Assembly (NCBI GenBank): GCA_963744105.1
Contig: CAVUSJ010000008.1
Coordinates: 248,001-312,000, forward strand
Origin: DASUPK01 sp963744105
Lineage (GTDB): Bacteria; Actinomycetota; Thermoleophilia; Solirubrobacterales; 70-9
Direction: 5' to 3'
DNA length: 64,000 bases
The notes under the pieces: generated by a model
Seen by the model: only the letters and a program-made list of their open reading frames with translations
What the model was told of the DNA's origin: nothing
Database searches by the model: none
Part shown: piece after piece, positions 26,651 to 36,637 of the stretch
Layout of the letters: every line of letters begins with the position of its first letter
Numbering within the stretch: the stretch's first letter is position 1
Translations under genes and position numbers: made by a program

Positions 26651-27631
26651 TTGGCGACCTTCCTAGTCGCTCCGGATTCGTTCAAGGGGACGCTCAGCGC
26701 GAAGGAGGTCGCTGAGTCGATCGGCCGTGGAATCGAGCGAGCCGGCGCCCGGGCCGAGCTCTGCCCGGCGGCCGACGGCGGGGAGGGCACCGCGGAGGTG
26801 CTGCTCGGTGCCATGGGGGGCGAGTGGCGAACGGCCGAGGTCCACGATCCGCTCGGACGACCGATCGAGGCGAGATTCGCGCTCGTGCGCGATGGCGCCA
26901 CCGCGATCGTCGAGGCGGCGGCCGCGTCGGGCCTCGCCCTCGTTCCGGAGGATGAGCGCGATCCCGAGGCGGCTAGCAGCGCGGGAACGGGCGAGCTGAT
27001 CGCGGCCGCGATCGAATCCGGCGCCCGGCGCGTCCTGGTCGCCGCCGGCGGCACCGCGACGGTGGACGGCGGGCGCGGCGCGATCGAGGCGCTTCAGGAG
27101 GCCGAGGGAGCGCGGGACGCGACCCTGGAGGTCCTCTGCGACACCTCCGTGCCGTTCGAGCGCGCCGCCGAGGAGTTCGCGGCCCAGAAGGGGGCGTCCG
27201 CCGATCAGATCTCGCGCCTGAGCTCCCGCGTGGTCGCCCTCGCCGGCACTCTCCCGCGGGATCCGCGTGGGAGAGCGATGACCGGCGCCGCCGGTGGCCT
27301 CTCCGGCGGGCTCTGGTCCGTCTTCGGTGCCCGGCTCGTCCCCGGAGCGACCTTCGTGCTCGGCGTGATCGGCTTCGACGCGCGGCTGGACGAGGCGGAC
27401 GCCGTGGTCACGGGCGAGGGCCGCCTCGATGAGCAGAGCTTCGAGGGAAAGCTCGTCGGGCAGGTCGCCCGGCGATGCCGGGAGGCGCGACGTCCCCTGC
27501 ACGTGATCGCGGGCTCGACCGCGCTCGATGCGGCGGCCGCCGACCGGAGAGGGATCGCCTCGGTGAGCGAGGCGGGAACGCCGGAGGCGATCAGCGATGC
27601 GGCGGCTCTGTTCGCCGATCCCGCCGGCTGA
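26651..27631 (+). CDS. Glycerate kinase (GlxK/GarK type)
   Basis: 326 residues from TTG 26651, 1 nt after the fadD stop, so co-transcribed. The start LVAPDSFKGTLSAKEVAESI and CPAADGGEGTAEVL are hallmarks of the GlxK family, as are VAAGGTATVDGGRG, DTSVPFERAAEEFAAQKGA and DAVVTGEGRLDEQSFEGKL. It phosphorylates glycerate to 2-phosphoglycerate (most members) or 3-phosphoglycerate. The length is a little below the usual 370-380, with a shortened middle. It ends 9 nt from the convergent esterase gene. Confidence 0.92.
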   Translation: MATFLVAPDSFKGTLSAKEVAESIGRGIERAGARAELCPAADGGEGTAEVLLGAMGGEWRTAEVHDPLGRPIEARFALVRDGATAIVEAAAASGLALVPEDERDPEAASSAGTGELIAAAIESGARRVLVAAGGTATVDGGRGAIEALQEAEGARDATLEVLCDTSVPFERAAEEFAAQKGASADQISRLSSRVVALAGTLPRDPRGRAMTGAAGGLSGGLWSVFGARLVPGATFVLGVIGFDARLDEADAVVTGEGRLDEQSFEGKLVGQVARRCREARRPLHVIAGSTALDAAAADRRGIASVSEAGTPEAISDAAALFADPAG

Positions 27632-27640
27632 GCGCGCGGA

Positions 27641-30235
27641 TCAGGGCGGTCCGGTCCAGCCGGCCGCGTAGCAGGGGTCCGTTCCGCACGGGTCGGTGAT
27701 CTGCCGTCAGATCGAGGAAGCTCAGCGATCTGGGTGCCGGATGTCCGGCGAGTGTCGATCACCGTGTCGTGCGGATCGACTCCGAAGCAGTCGTCCGGAG
27801 CGGTGTTCGTGATCGGCGCCGGATCGGTGCCCAGCGTCCCGCCAGCGCGGTTCGGACCGATGTCCCAGACGAACATCCCGTTGCCGTTCGCGTCCGCGGC
27901 AGATCGAGGTTCGGGATGTCCGGGAAGAAGTCGACGAAGCCAGGCGTCCGTCCCGGATCCAGCGTCGGATAGCGGAGCGGCGCGCCGATCGTCCTCGCCT
28001 CGACCTCGGTGGCGACGTTCGAGACCTGATGGTCGCCATAGGCCATCTCGATCAGCACGTGATGCGCCGGCGTGTTCGGCAGCGGATTGGAGGTCATGTG
28101 GTTCGCGTAGCCGTCGGGCTCGCCGCGGTCCCACAGCAGCTGGATCATCGCCAGCAGCAGCGGCCGCTCCGACTCGTTCGGATACGACGGGTAGAGGATC
28201 GAGGCGTAGTCGGAGAAGTCGACGCTCCGGGTGAGCAGGGTCGAGTAGTTCATGCCCGGCACGTAGAGAACGGTTCGCGTGATGTCCGGCTCGACCGCGG
28301 TGAGCGCGCCGCCCGCGATTCCGCCCTGGCTGTTGCCGTAGTAGTAGAGGCCCGACGCCGTGGTCGATGACCGACTGGCCGCCGTTGAACTGGAAGGCCG
28401 GATCGCTCGAGAAGCCGTCCGAGTACATGAGCAGCCGGCCCAGGTAGATGAAGTTGAGGAATCCCTGCTGCAGCCCGTCCGGAAGGGCCTGGAATTTCGA
28501 GAGGTCCTGCAGCGCGCCGATCGCGGTGCCGACGTCGTCCTCCATCATGCCGGTGAAGTCCGTGGCGCAGGTGAGGACCCCGTCGTCGTTGCCGAGCTGT
28601 CGGACGTTGGTCGTGTGCACCTCGGTGTAGTCGCCGAAGAGGCCATGCCCGTACATCGAGGGCCGCACCTGGTGGTCGACGTTCCAGACGCCCGATCCCG
28701 GGCTCGTCTCGGTGACCGCCGACAGCGGGATGTTGCATGTGAACCGCGCCGTCATCGTCCCGTTCTGCTGTGGCAGCCCGTCGGAGCCGAGATTGAAGTG
28801 ACCGCCGGGCTGGTACACGCCGCTGCCGTTGCTGCAACCGGAGCTCAGGAAGCAGGGCACCTGGTAGGTGCCGGTGACCTCGCGGACGTTCTGTCGGAGG
28901 CATGGGTCTGTCCCGCAGAGTCCTCATGACCCGGACTCGGAGACGGCTCTCCACTGTCTGGACGTCGGTGACTCGTCAACGGCGGCGCGTTACCCTGCAT
29001 GTTCCCGTCGCCGGGAGTCTGTCACCGAGGTCGGCCAGGCCCTGATCCCTGATCGAGAGCATCCGCTGGGTGATGTTCGGGGTGCTCGCGACCGTGAAGT
29101 CCCAGGCGTCGTAGAGGTCGCCGCGGGCGATCCCGGCCGCCTGGAGCTTGGAGAAGATCTCATCGAAGTGGGCCCGGCGGCTCTCGATCGACGGGACGTC
29201 GGTCTGTCACCCCGTCGCGATAGAGCGCGAAGCCCGGCGGAGCCGGGATGAGGTTGCCCGACGCGTCCTTGAGGTTCCGCATCGCGACGATGTAGCGGTG
29301 ACCCTCGAGCAGGTTGCGACCCGGCCTGATGATCAGGTCGGTGTTGCCCAGGGCTCGAGGCGTTGGCGTCGAGCTCCGACCAGATCAGCTGGCGCTGCCC
29401 GGTGGCGGCGTCGATCAGCACGATCGGCTGGTTCGGCGCGAACGCCTGGTCCATGTCGGTGAGCGGGACGGCGCCCGTCTTCTGGAAGGCGGTCGGATTG
29501 TCGAGGCCCGGGACGCGCGTGACGATGCTCTCGCCGGGACTGAAGCCGTCGCTTTGGTTGATGCCGGCCGGGTCGATGTGGACGCCGTGACACGTTGGCG
29601 GGCGTCGAGTCGATGCTCAGGTTGACGCGTCTTCCGGTGGGCGTCGCTGGCGTCGTCGAGACGGTGTAGTGGTCGCTCGGCCACGGGAACAGGCAGTTGG
29701 TGCCGGGGCTGGCGATCGTCTCGCAGCGGGCCGCGTTCTTGAGGGCGGCGCACTGGGGCGCCGACTGCGCGATCGAGGCGCTCGAGCGGCCGAGCGCCTT
29801 TGCTGCGCTCTTCTTGCCCTTCTTGCGCTTGCCGCCGCCGGTGGCGGTGACGGTCAGGTGGCTCGCCGCGCAGCCCTGCAGGACCTCCTTGCCGGTCGTG
29901 CTCAGGGTGAGCGCGACCTTCTTGGTGCCGCGACGGAGCTTCACGCGCCTCGGGTCGGTCAGAGCCGGTCCCCCCTGGAACGAGGTGACCGAGAGCTGCA
30001 CCTTCCGGGCCTTCGACGACCGAGCGACGACCGGAATCGTGCCCGAGGCCAGCAGGGCGGTGTCACTCTGTGCGCCCTTGAAGTGCAGGGAGACGGCCTT
30101 GTGCTTCTTCGCGATCGAGGGGGCGGCGGGCAGCACGACCACGAGCGCGACCAGCAGGCAGAGGCAGAAGGCGAGCCCGGTGAGCCCGCGGCGGCCGTTC
30201 CCTCGACCCTCGAGCAATTCCTGTCCTCTCTCCAT
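27641..30235 (-). CDS. Large secreted esterase/lipase-like protein (several frameshifts)
   Basis: Starts at ATG 30235 after GGGAGG. Signal peptide: GLAFCLCLLVALVVVLPAAP. The N-terminal part ends CETIASPGTNCLFPWPSDHY; next come IDPAGINQSDGFSPGESIVT and LLEGHRYIVAMRNLKDASGN. The catalytic part has YYYGNSQGGIAGGALTAVEP, a GxSxG elbow with Ser, and a C-terminal MAYGDHQVSNVATEVEARTI likely holding the His. It ends QITDPCGTDPCYAAGWTGPP at 27641. Breaks lie near 29590, 29350, 29205, 29000-28870, 28365, 27900 and 27700. About 865 residues. Substrate unknown. Confidence 0.65.
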
Positions 30236-30301
30236 TCCCTCAGGACCTCCCTGGTCCCGCCAGGGAACCTATCAGCAGAACCCGGGCTGGTGGCGCCGCG
30301 A

Positions 30302-30307
30302 TAGCTT
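30302..30307 (+). promoter_or_regulatory. Candidate -10 box of the SDR gene (leaderless)
   Basis: TAGCTT, then 7 nt, then the ATG at 30315. No -35 box is evident. The spacing matches other starts in this window. Confidence 0.35.
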
Positions 30308-30314
30308 CTGATCG

Positions 30315-31052
30315 ATGAGCGAGAGGCGAGGGGTAGCGCTGGTGACGGGCGCCAGCAGCGGCATCGGGGAGGCGACGGTCCGCTCGCTCGCCGCCGCAGG
30401 CTTCGAGGTGGTGGCCGCGGCGCGGCGCGTCGAGCGCTGCGAGGAGGTGGCCCGCGACGTCGGCGGTCGCGCGGTCCGGCTCGACGTCGCCGATCCGGAC
30501 TCGGTCGCGGAGCTGGCCGAGAGCCTCCCGGAGGTCTCCGTGCTGGTCAACAACGCCGGGGGCGCACTCGGGCTCGAGCCGGTCGCCGAAGCCGACGAGG
30601 AGAACTGGCGGCAGATGTACGAGACGAACGTAATGGGGGTCATGCGGGTCACGAAGGCCCTCCTCCCCGCGCTGGAGCGCGCGGGGGACGGCCACATCGT
30701 CGTGATCGGCTCAGTGGCCGGCGTGGAGGTCTATCCCGGCGGCGCCGGATACACGGCCGCGAAGCACGCGGCGAACGCGGTGACCCGCACGCTCCGCCTG
30801 GAGCTCCTCGGCACGCCCATCCGTGTCAGCGAGGTGGCTCCGGGCATGGTCGAGACCGAGTTCTCGCTGACTCGCTTCGCGGGTGACGAGGTTAAGGCGG
30901 CCAAGGTCTACGAGGGCACGACTCCGCTGACGGCCGAGGACGTCGCCGATGCGATCGCCTACGTCGTCACCCGCCCACCTCACGTGGACGTCGACTACGT
31001 GTCGATCAAGCCCACCTCGCAGGCGACCGCCCGCGACGTGCACCGCGGCTAG
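30315..31052 (+). CDS. Short-chain dehydrogenase/reductase, YdfG-like
   Basis: 245 residues. Cofactor motif TGASSGIG (residues 11-18), with ARR after beta-2 favouring NADP(H). NNAG is at 79-82; the catalytic Ser133 and Y146-x3-K150 lie in VIGSVAGVEVYPGGAGYTAA. The C-terminus (VAPGMVETEFSLTRFAGDEV, RPPHVDVDYVSIKPTSQATA) matches the YdfG/serine dehydrogenase subgroup, which oxidises 3-hydroxy acids or reduces malonic semialdehyde. Substrate inferred only. The end overlaps the convergent patatin gene by 4 nt. Confidence 0.9.
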   Translation: MSERRGVALVTGASSGIGEATVRSLAAAGFEVVAAARRVERCEEVARDVGGRAVRLDVADPDSVAELAESLPEVSVLVNNAGGALGLEPVAEADEENWRQMYETNVMGVMRVTKALLPALERAGDGHIVVIGSVAGVEVYPGGAGYTAAKHAANAVTRTLRLELLGTPIRVSEVAPGMVETEFSLTRFAGDEVKAAKVYEGTTPLTAEDVADAIAYVVTRPPHVDVDYVSIKPTSQATARDVHRG

Positions 31053-32329
31053 CTCTTCTCCGCGGCCTCGGCCTCGCCGGACTGCCGGAGGAGAGCCCCG
31101 GTGGTCTGCTCGAGGACGCGCCGCCAGGCGGACATCCCCTTCTCCTCCTCCTCGACAGTCTCGATCACCCGCTGCACGCGCCGAGCGGAGATCTCGATGC
31201 CGTGACGGGCCGCGATCTCCTTGTAGCGCTGGTAGTCGCGCGCCAGCCTGACGGTGACCGACTCAAAGCCGTGCTTGGCGATTTGAAGCCGGGCCGAGTA
31301 GTCGAGGATCGAGGTCCCGAACATCAGCTCGTCGTTGAACTCGGGCTCGATCAGGATGATGTCGACGTCCGGGAAGCGCTCGTTCCACGACTGCACGGCG
31401 AGGTGGAGTCGCGCGTGGGCCATCAGACGGAAGGCCTGATTGCCGATCGCGGGCATGCCCATGTCGGAGACGCGGCGGACCCGGGAGCCGAAGACGGTGG
31501 GAATCCGGGTCTCGAAGTCGTTCACGTAGGGGACCAGCGGGTTGACCACGACGATGAACTTTGCACCCGCCTCGACCGCGACGTCCACGTTGGTCGTGGA
31601 GACGATCCCACCGTCCACGAGCTGCCTGCCGCGGAGCTCATAGGGCTCATAGACGATCGGCAGGGCGCCGGAGGCCGCCACGGCGCGGGAGATCGGCACG
31701 TTGTCCCACTCCCCCTCACCGAAGACGATGCGCTCGCACGTGTCCAGATCGGTGGCGGTGATGCGGAGGTCTGACTCGAGCTCGCGGAAGTCGTTCGTGC
31801 GGTCCGGGTCCGATAGCACGTTGCGCATGTACTGCTCGATGCCGCGGTTGTGGTAGATCCCGGTCGGAAGGCCCTCGGCCAGGCCCATGACGATGTCGAC
31901 CATGGACATCTCGCCGATGTTGCCCGCGAGCTGGCGGACCATTGCGGCCGCCCGCAGGGGAAGCACCGCCAGGCGACTGGCGAACCCCCTGTAGTTCGGG
32001 CGCAGCAGCGTGCGCAGCGACGCGTTCTCGATCGGAGAGGGCAGCGCCTTGTCGAGGACGCGGAACATCTCCTCGGGCGTGACACCGTTCGCGATCATGC
32101 TGGCGACGAAGGCGCCGGCGCTCGTGCCGACGTAGATGTCGAAGTCGTTGACGGTGCGGTTGACGGCGAGCAGGTCGAAGGCGCGCAGGGCGCCCATTTC
32201 GTAGACGCCGCCGGTGAAACCTCCGCCGCCGAGCACCAAGGCGGTCTTGTCGCCCCGACCGCGCCGCTTTCTCCCTTTAGCGTTGCTGCGTCTGCCGTCG
32301 GGGCCGTCGAACTGGACGACTTTCCCCAT
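31049..32329 (-). CDS. Patatin-like phospholipase
   Basis: 426 residues. After a basic N-terminus comes the oxyanion motif LVLGGGGFTGGVYEMGAL, the nucleophile GTSAGA (Ser70) and the catalytic Asp in LVDGGIVSTTNVDVAVEAG near residue 240. These define the Ser-Asp dyad of patatins. It likely deacylates membrane or storage lipids in the cytosol. The C-terminal 120 residues are helical and charged. A CATAAT/TAATCC box lies 8-10 nt before the ATG. Divergent from dacB. Confidence 0.92.
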   Translation of the reverse strand: MGKVVQFDGPDGRRSNAKGRKRRGRGDKTALVLGGGGFTGGVYEMGALRAFDLLAVNRTVNDFDIYVGTSAGAFVASMIANGVTPEEMFRVLDKALPSPIENASLRTLLRPNYRGFASRLAVLPLRAAAMVRQLAGNIGEMSMVDIVMGLAEGLPTGIYHNRGIEQYMRNVLSDPDRTNDFRELESDLRITATDLDTCERIVFGEGEWDNVPISRAVAASGALPIVYEPYELRGRQLVDGGIVSTTNVDVAVEAGAKFIVVVNPLVPYVNDFETRIPTVFGSRVRRVSDMGMPAIGNQAFRLMAHARLHLAVQSWNERFPDVDIILIEPEFNDELMFGTSILDYSARLQIAKHGFESVTVRLARDYQRYKEIAARHGIEISARRVQRVIETVEEEEKGMSAWRRVLEQTTGALLRQSGEAEAAEKS

Positions 32330-32404
32330 CAGGAAGGGGATTATGCCAGCGACCTGGGCTGGTCAGCCAACCAACCCGCAACCTTGTCTCCGTTGCCCTG
32401 TTTC

Positions 32405-33706
32405 ATGGGGTTCATGCGCAGGCACAGAGGGGTGATCTCGATTGCGCTCGCGGCGGCGCTCGTCCTGCCTGCCGCGGCCGAGGCACGGCCGCAGGGGCCC
32501 GACAAGGCCTTCAGGACGCCGATCGCCCACGGCGCGGCCACCGCCCACACCTCGGTCTCGCGAGGCAAGCTGGCGAGCGGGCTGGCGAAGCTCTTCCGCG
32601 GGGTCGGCAAGAGCGGCGCCTTCGTCTTCGACCCGGGCACCCATCAGGTGCTCTTCGCGCGCAAGGGCGGCCGCATGCGGATCCTGGCCTCGAACTCGAA
32701 GCTCTTCACCACCTCGACGGCGCTCTCCCGCTTCGGTCCCGAGGACAGGCTGCACACCACGGCGTGGTCCACCGACCCGATCAGCGACGGGATCAGCCAG
32801 GGCCTCTACCTGCGGGGCGGCGGGGATCCGACCCTGACCACAGCGGGCATCACCAAGCTCGCCGACCGCGTGCGGGCGGCCGGGGTGACCACGGTTCAGG
32901 GGCCACTCCGCTACGACGCCTCCTTCCTCGACGGCCAGACCGGGATCCCCGAGCACGGGATCACCTTCGAGAGCGTCGGTCACCTCTCGGGGCTTCAGAT
33001 CGACAACGGCTCCCCCGGCGACCCGGCGAAGACCGCCGCTCAGCGCTTCGAGGACGCCCTCCGCAAGGACGGGGTGTTGATCGGCAACAGCGTCACGCCC
33101 GGGACCGTGTCCCCCGGAGCCCTGCAGATCGCCGACTTCACCTCTCCGCCCATGGCCGACATCGTCCAGGACACGCTCGTCCCCTCCAACAACTACCTCG
33201 CCGAGATGCTGCTCAAGGACGTCGGTTCCGCGTTCGGCGGAAGCGGCTCGACCGCCGGCGGCATTTCGGTCGTCAGGCAGTTCGCCGCCGATCAGGGCGC
33301 GAAGTTCGCCGGTGAGAACGGCTCGGGCCTCACCAGGCGCAACAAGGCCTCGCCCGCGTCCGTCGTCAAGCTCCTCGACTCGATGATCGAGATCGACCAC
33401 AAGAAGTCGCCCGAGGAGCAGCTGACGCAGGAGCGGCTCCGCGACGCCTGGATCAATTCCCTCGCGGTGGCGGGGCGCACGGGCACCGTCGCCCACCGCA
33501 TGCGCGGGACCGCCGCGGCCGGCAGCTGCCATCTGAAGACCGGGACCCTGGACGGGGTCAGCGCGCTGTCGGGCTACTGCTTCCGGGGAGGCGACGACGC
33601 CGATCACGCGGTGATCTTCTCCCTGCTGATGAACCGGACCAACGTGAACCGCGCCCACGTGGTCCAGGACCGGATGGCGGCCCTGATCGCGCGCTACAGC
33701 CGCTAG
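32405..33706 (+). CDS. dacB: D-alanyl-D-alanine carboxypeptidase/endopeptidase, PBP4 (S13) family
   Basis: 433 residues from ATG 32405; the frame extends upstream but a signal peptide begins here (RHRGVISIALAAALVLPAAA). Penicillin-binding motifs: SxxK as S96-N-S-K99, SNN in LVPSNNYLAEMLLKDVG, and KTG in SCHLKTGTLDGVSALSGYC. The domain order fits class C low-molecular-weight PBPs, secreted enzymes that trim peptidoglycan cross-links. No strong ribosome site is visible. The end overlaps ligA (convergent) by 4 nt. Confidence 0.92.
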   Translation: MGFMRRHRGVISIALAAALVLPAAAEARPQGPDKAFRTPIAHGAATAHTSVSRGKLASGLAKLFRGVGKSGAFVFDPGTHQVLFARKGGRMRILASNSKLFTTSTALSRFGPEDRLHTTAWSTDPISDGISQGLYLRGGGDPTLTTAGITKLADRVRAAGVTTVQGPLRYDASFLDGQTGIPEHGITFESVGHLSGLQIDNGSPGDPAKTAAQRFEDALRKDGVLIGNSVTPGTVSPGALQIADFTSPPMADIVQDTLVPSNNYLAEMLLKDVGSAFGGSGSTAGGISVVRQFAADQGAKFAGENGSGLTRRNKASPASVVKLLDSMIEIDHKKSPEEQLTQERLRDAWINSLAVAGRTGTVAHRMRGTAAAGSCHLKTGTLDGVSALSGYCFRGGDDADHAVIFSLLMNRTNVNRAHVVQDRMAALIARYSR

Positions 33707-35763
33707 ACCCTGCCCCTGGGCGGCGTGCCCTTTTTCGGCGCGCCATCCTCGCCGACCAGCTTCTGCAGCCCCTCCTCGTCGATGACGTCGGTGCCGTGCT
33801 CCTCGGCCTTGGCGAGCTTCGAGCCGGGACTGTCCCCCGCGATCACGTAGTCGGTCTTCTTCGAGACCGAGTTGACGACCTTGCCGCCGGCGAGCTTGAT
33901 CAGGCGCGTCGCCTGCTCGCGGCTCAGGTTCGGCAGCGTGCCCGTCAACACGAGGGTCTTGCCGTCGAGCGGGCCACCCTGCCTGCGGCGCTCGGATGGG
34001 TCGAGCTCCATCCGCAGGCCGGCCTTCCGGAGCCGCTCGATCAGCTTCCGCGTGCGCTCCTCGGACAGCTCCTCGAAGATCTGCTCCGCCAGCACGGGGC
34101 CGATTCCCTCGGCCTGGACTATCTCATCGGGCTGAGCCTCGAGCAGAGCATCCATCGTGCCGAAGTGCTCGGCGAGCGACTCGGCGTTGACGAAGCCGAT
34201 GCCCGGGATGCCGAGCGCGTACAGAACGCGCGAGAAGGGCATCTTCTTCGCGTTCTCGATCTCCTCCATCAGGTTCTCGGCGGAGATCTGACCGAACCCC
34301 TCGAGCTCCGCGATCCGCTCGGCGGTGAGCTCGAAGATGTCCGCCGCGTCGGAGATCAGGCCCTCCTGGAGGAACCGGTAGGCGTTCTTCTCGCCCAGCC
34401 CCTCGATCTCGAGCGCCCCGCGGAAGTGCTTGATGTGCTGGAACTGCTGTCCGGGGCAGCCCGTGCGGTTGGGGCAAATGGTGAAGACGCCGTCCTCGGG
34501 CTTCTCCGTCGGAGTGCCGCAGAGCGGGCACTTCTTCGGCGGTTTTGGACGGCGCGTTCCCTTCTTGCGGCGCTGGATGATCGGCGAGACGACCTGCGGG
34601 ATCACGTCGCCGGCGCGCATCACCACGACCTCGTCGCCCTCGCGAACGTCCTTGCGCTCCAGGTCCTCCTCGTTGTGGAGGGTCGCGGTGCTCACGGTCA
34701 CCCCGCTGACGTGGACCGGCTCGAGCATCGCGAAGGGCAGCAGATGGCCGGTGCGCCCGACGTTCCAGACGATCTTGTTGAGCTTCGTCGTCGCCGTGGT
34801 CGGCGGGAACTTCCAGGCGACGGCCCAGCGCGGCTCCCGGCCGGCGACGCCGAGCTCGCGCTGCAGCCCGCGGTCGTCGACCTTGACGACGACGCCATCG
34901 ATCTCGAAGTCGAGCGCGTCGCGGCGCCCCTCCCACCAGCGGCAGCGCTCGGCGACCTCGTCCACGCCGTGCAGGATCGAGATGTCGACGTTGACCTTGA
35001 ATCCCCGCTCGCGCAGCCACTCGAGCGACTCCGAGTGGCTGTCGGGCTCCCAGCCCCTCAGGGCGGCGACCCCGTAGCACCAGATCGAGAGAGGCCTGGT
35101 GGCCGTGATCGAGGAGTCGAGCTGGCGGAGTGAGCCCGCCGCCGCGTTGCGCGGGTTGGCGAAGGTCGCTTCGCCGTCCTGCGCGCGCTGCTCGTTCACC
35201 TTCGCGAAGCCGGCGATCGGCAGGTAGATCTCGCCGCGCACCTCGACCAGCTCCGGCGCGTCCTCGATCTTCAGCGGGATCGCCTTGATCGTCCGCAGGT
35301 TCTGGGTGACGTCCTCACCGATGCGCCCGTCGCCGCGCGTCGCGCCGCGCACGAAGATCCCGTTCTCGTAGGTCAGCGAGATCGCCAGGCCGTCGACCTT
35401 CGGCTCGGTGACGTAGCGGATCTCCCGTCCGGAGATGTCGAGTCGCTCCAGCTGTCGCTCCACCCGCTTGGCCCACGCCCGCAGCTCGTCCTCGTTCCGG
35501 GCGTTGCCGAGAGAGAGCATCGGCTCGTGGTGCTCCACCTGCTTGAACTTGCCGAGCGGCTTGCCGCCGACCCGCTGGGTCGGCGAGTCGGGCGTGACCA
35601 GCTCGGGATTCGCCTCCTCGATCTCCCGCAGATCGCGGAGCAGGTCGTCGTACTCGGTGTCCGAGACGGTCGGGTCGTCAAGCACGTAGTAGCGGTGGTC
35701 GTGCTTGACGATCTCCCGCCGCAGCTCCTCGGTGCGCTTCTTTGCCCCCTTGGCGGGACTCAC
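33703..35763 (-). CDS. ligA: NAD-dependent DNA ligase
   Basis: 686 residues from GTG 35763, in a GTGA overlap with surE; the frame extends upstream within surE. Ia domain, then the adenylation lysine K122 in TEPKVDGLAISL. The OB fold is followed by a four-Cys zinc site (CPLCGTPTEKPEDG, CPNRTGCPGQ), helix-hairpin-helix motifs (ALGIPGIGFVNAESLAEHFG) and a C-terminal BRCT domain (GGPLDGKTLVLTGTLPNLSR). It seals nicks in replication and repair. It looks intact over its whole length. Confidence 0.97.
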   Translation of the reverse strand: MSPAKGAKKRTEELRREIVKHDHRYYVLDDPTVSDTEYDDLLRDLREIEEANPELVTPDSPTQRVGGKPLGKFKQVEHHEPMLSLGNARNEDELRAWAKRVERQLERLDISGREIRYVTEPKVDGLAISLTYENGIFVRGATRGDGRIGEDVTQNLRTIKAIPLKIEDAPELVEVRGEIYLPIAGFAKVNEQRAQDGEATFANPRNAAAGSLRQLDSSITATRPLSIWCYGVAALRGWEPDSHSESLEWLRERGFKVNVDISILHGVDEVAERCRWWEGRRDALDFEIDGVVVKVDDRGLQRELGVAGREPRWAVAWKFPPTTATTKLNKIVWNVGRTGHLLPFAMLEPVHVSGVTVSTATLHNEEDLERKDVREGDEVVVMRAGDVIPQVVSPIIQRRKKGTRRPKPPKKCPLCGTPTEKPEDGVFTICPNRTGCPGQQFQHIKHFRGALEIEGLGEKNAYRFLQEGLISDAADIFELTAERIAELEGFGQISAENLMEEIENAKKMPFSRVLYALGIPGIGFVNAESLAEHFGTMDALLEAQPDEIVQAEGIGPVLAEQIFEELSEERTRKLIERLRKAGLRMELDPSERRRQGGPLDGKTLVLTGTLPNLSREQATRLIKLAGGKVVNSVSKKTDYVIAGDSPGSKLAKAEEHGTDVIDEEGLQKLVGEDGAPKKGTPPRGRV

Positions 35764-36602
35764 CGCTGCGTGGGGGCCTCGGTGTCCTCGGCGGCCGCCT
35801 GCGCCCTGGAGAGCATTCCTTTGAAGTCCCACTCCCTGAGGCGATCGAGGCTCGGGCGGTCGGTGAGGTCGAAATGGACCGGAGTCACGGAGACACGGTC
35901 GCGGGCGATCGCGGAGAGGTCTGACCCCGGCTCGTCCTCGAACGAGGGCTCGAACCCGTAGATCTGGTATCTGAGCCGGCCGCTCTCCGGATCCTCGTCG
36001 ACCAGTCGCATCTCGTCGTTGTAGAGGCGCTTGCCGAGGTGCGTGACCTCGACGCCGCTCGGCTCGCCCGGAGGGAAGTTGACGTTGATCAGGGTGTCAG
36101 CGGGCAGCGGATCCTCGGCGACCCGGCGCACCAGCTGCGCCGAGAAGGCCGCCGATGAGGAGAAGTCATAGTCCCGCCTCGCGTAGTAGTCGAGGTCGCT
36201 CGGAGCGGACTGTTGGGACAGGGCGATCGCCGGAATCCCGAGGACTATCCCCTCCAGCGCGGCCGCCACGGTGCCCGAGTAGGTGATGTCGTCGCCGAGG
36301 TTTGAGCCGTGGTTGATTCCGGAGACGATCAGCTCCGGCCGCTCGCCGATCAGGCCCAGCTCGCCGAACCGCACGCAGTCGACGGGCGTCCCGTCGGTCG
36401 CGTAGCCGCTCGAGCCGTCGTCGAAGCGGATCTCCTCGACCCAGAGCGGCGAGCGGGTCGTGATGCTGCGCGCGGTCGCGCTGCGATTGGAGTCCGGCGC
36501 GATCACGTGGACCTCGAGCTCGGGGATCTTGCGCAGCTCGCGGCGCAGGGCGTGCAGGCCCGTCGCCTGGATCCCGTCGTCGTTGGTGATCAGAACTCGC
36601 AT
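35760..36602 (-). CDS. surE: 5'/3'-nucleotidase SurE
   Basis: 280 residues from ATG 36602. The start MRVLITNDDGIQATGLHALR has the metal-binding ND-D motif; also seen are APDSNRSATARSITTRSPLW, VSGINHGSNLGDDITYSGTV and INVNFPPGEPSGVEVTHLG. SurE dephosphorylates nucleoside monophosphates and has survival roles. A TAGAAT box 10 nt before the ATG may start transcription close to the gene. It is coupled to ligA by a GTGA overlap. Confidence 0.96.
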   Translation of the reverse strand: MRVLITNDDGIQATGLHALRRELRKIPELEVHVIAPDSNRSATARSITTRSPLWVEEIRFDDGSSGYATDGTPVDCVRFGELGLIGERPELIVSGINHGSNLGDDITYSGTVAAALEGIVLGIPAIALSQQSAPSDLDYYARRDYDFSSSAAFSAQLVRRVAEDPLPADTLINVNFPPGEPSGVEVTHLGKRLYNDEMRLVDEDPESGRLRYQIYGFEPSFEDEPGSDLSAIARDRVSVTPVHFDLTDRPSLDRLREWDFKGMLSRAQAAAEDTEAPTQR

Positions 36603-36637
36603 CCGACCACCGATTCTAAGGTCGGGAGGATCGCGTT

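Noticed and set aside
24715..27054. 779-codon open frame on the minus strand
   Set aside because: Antisense shadow of the acyl-CoA synthetase, whose motifs are unmistakable.
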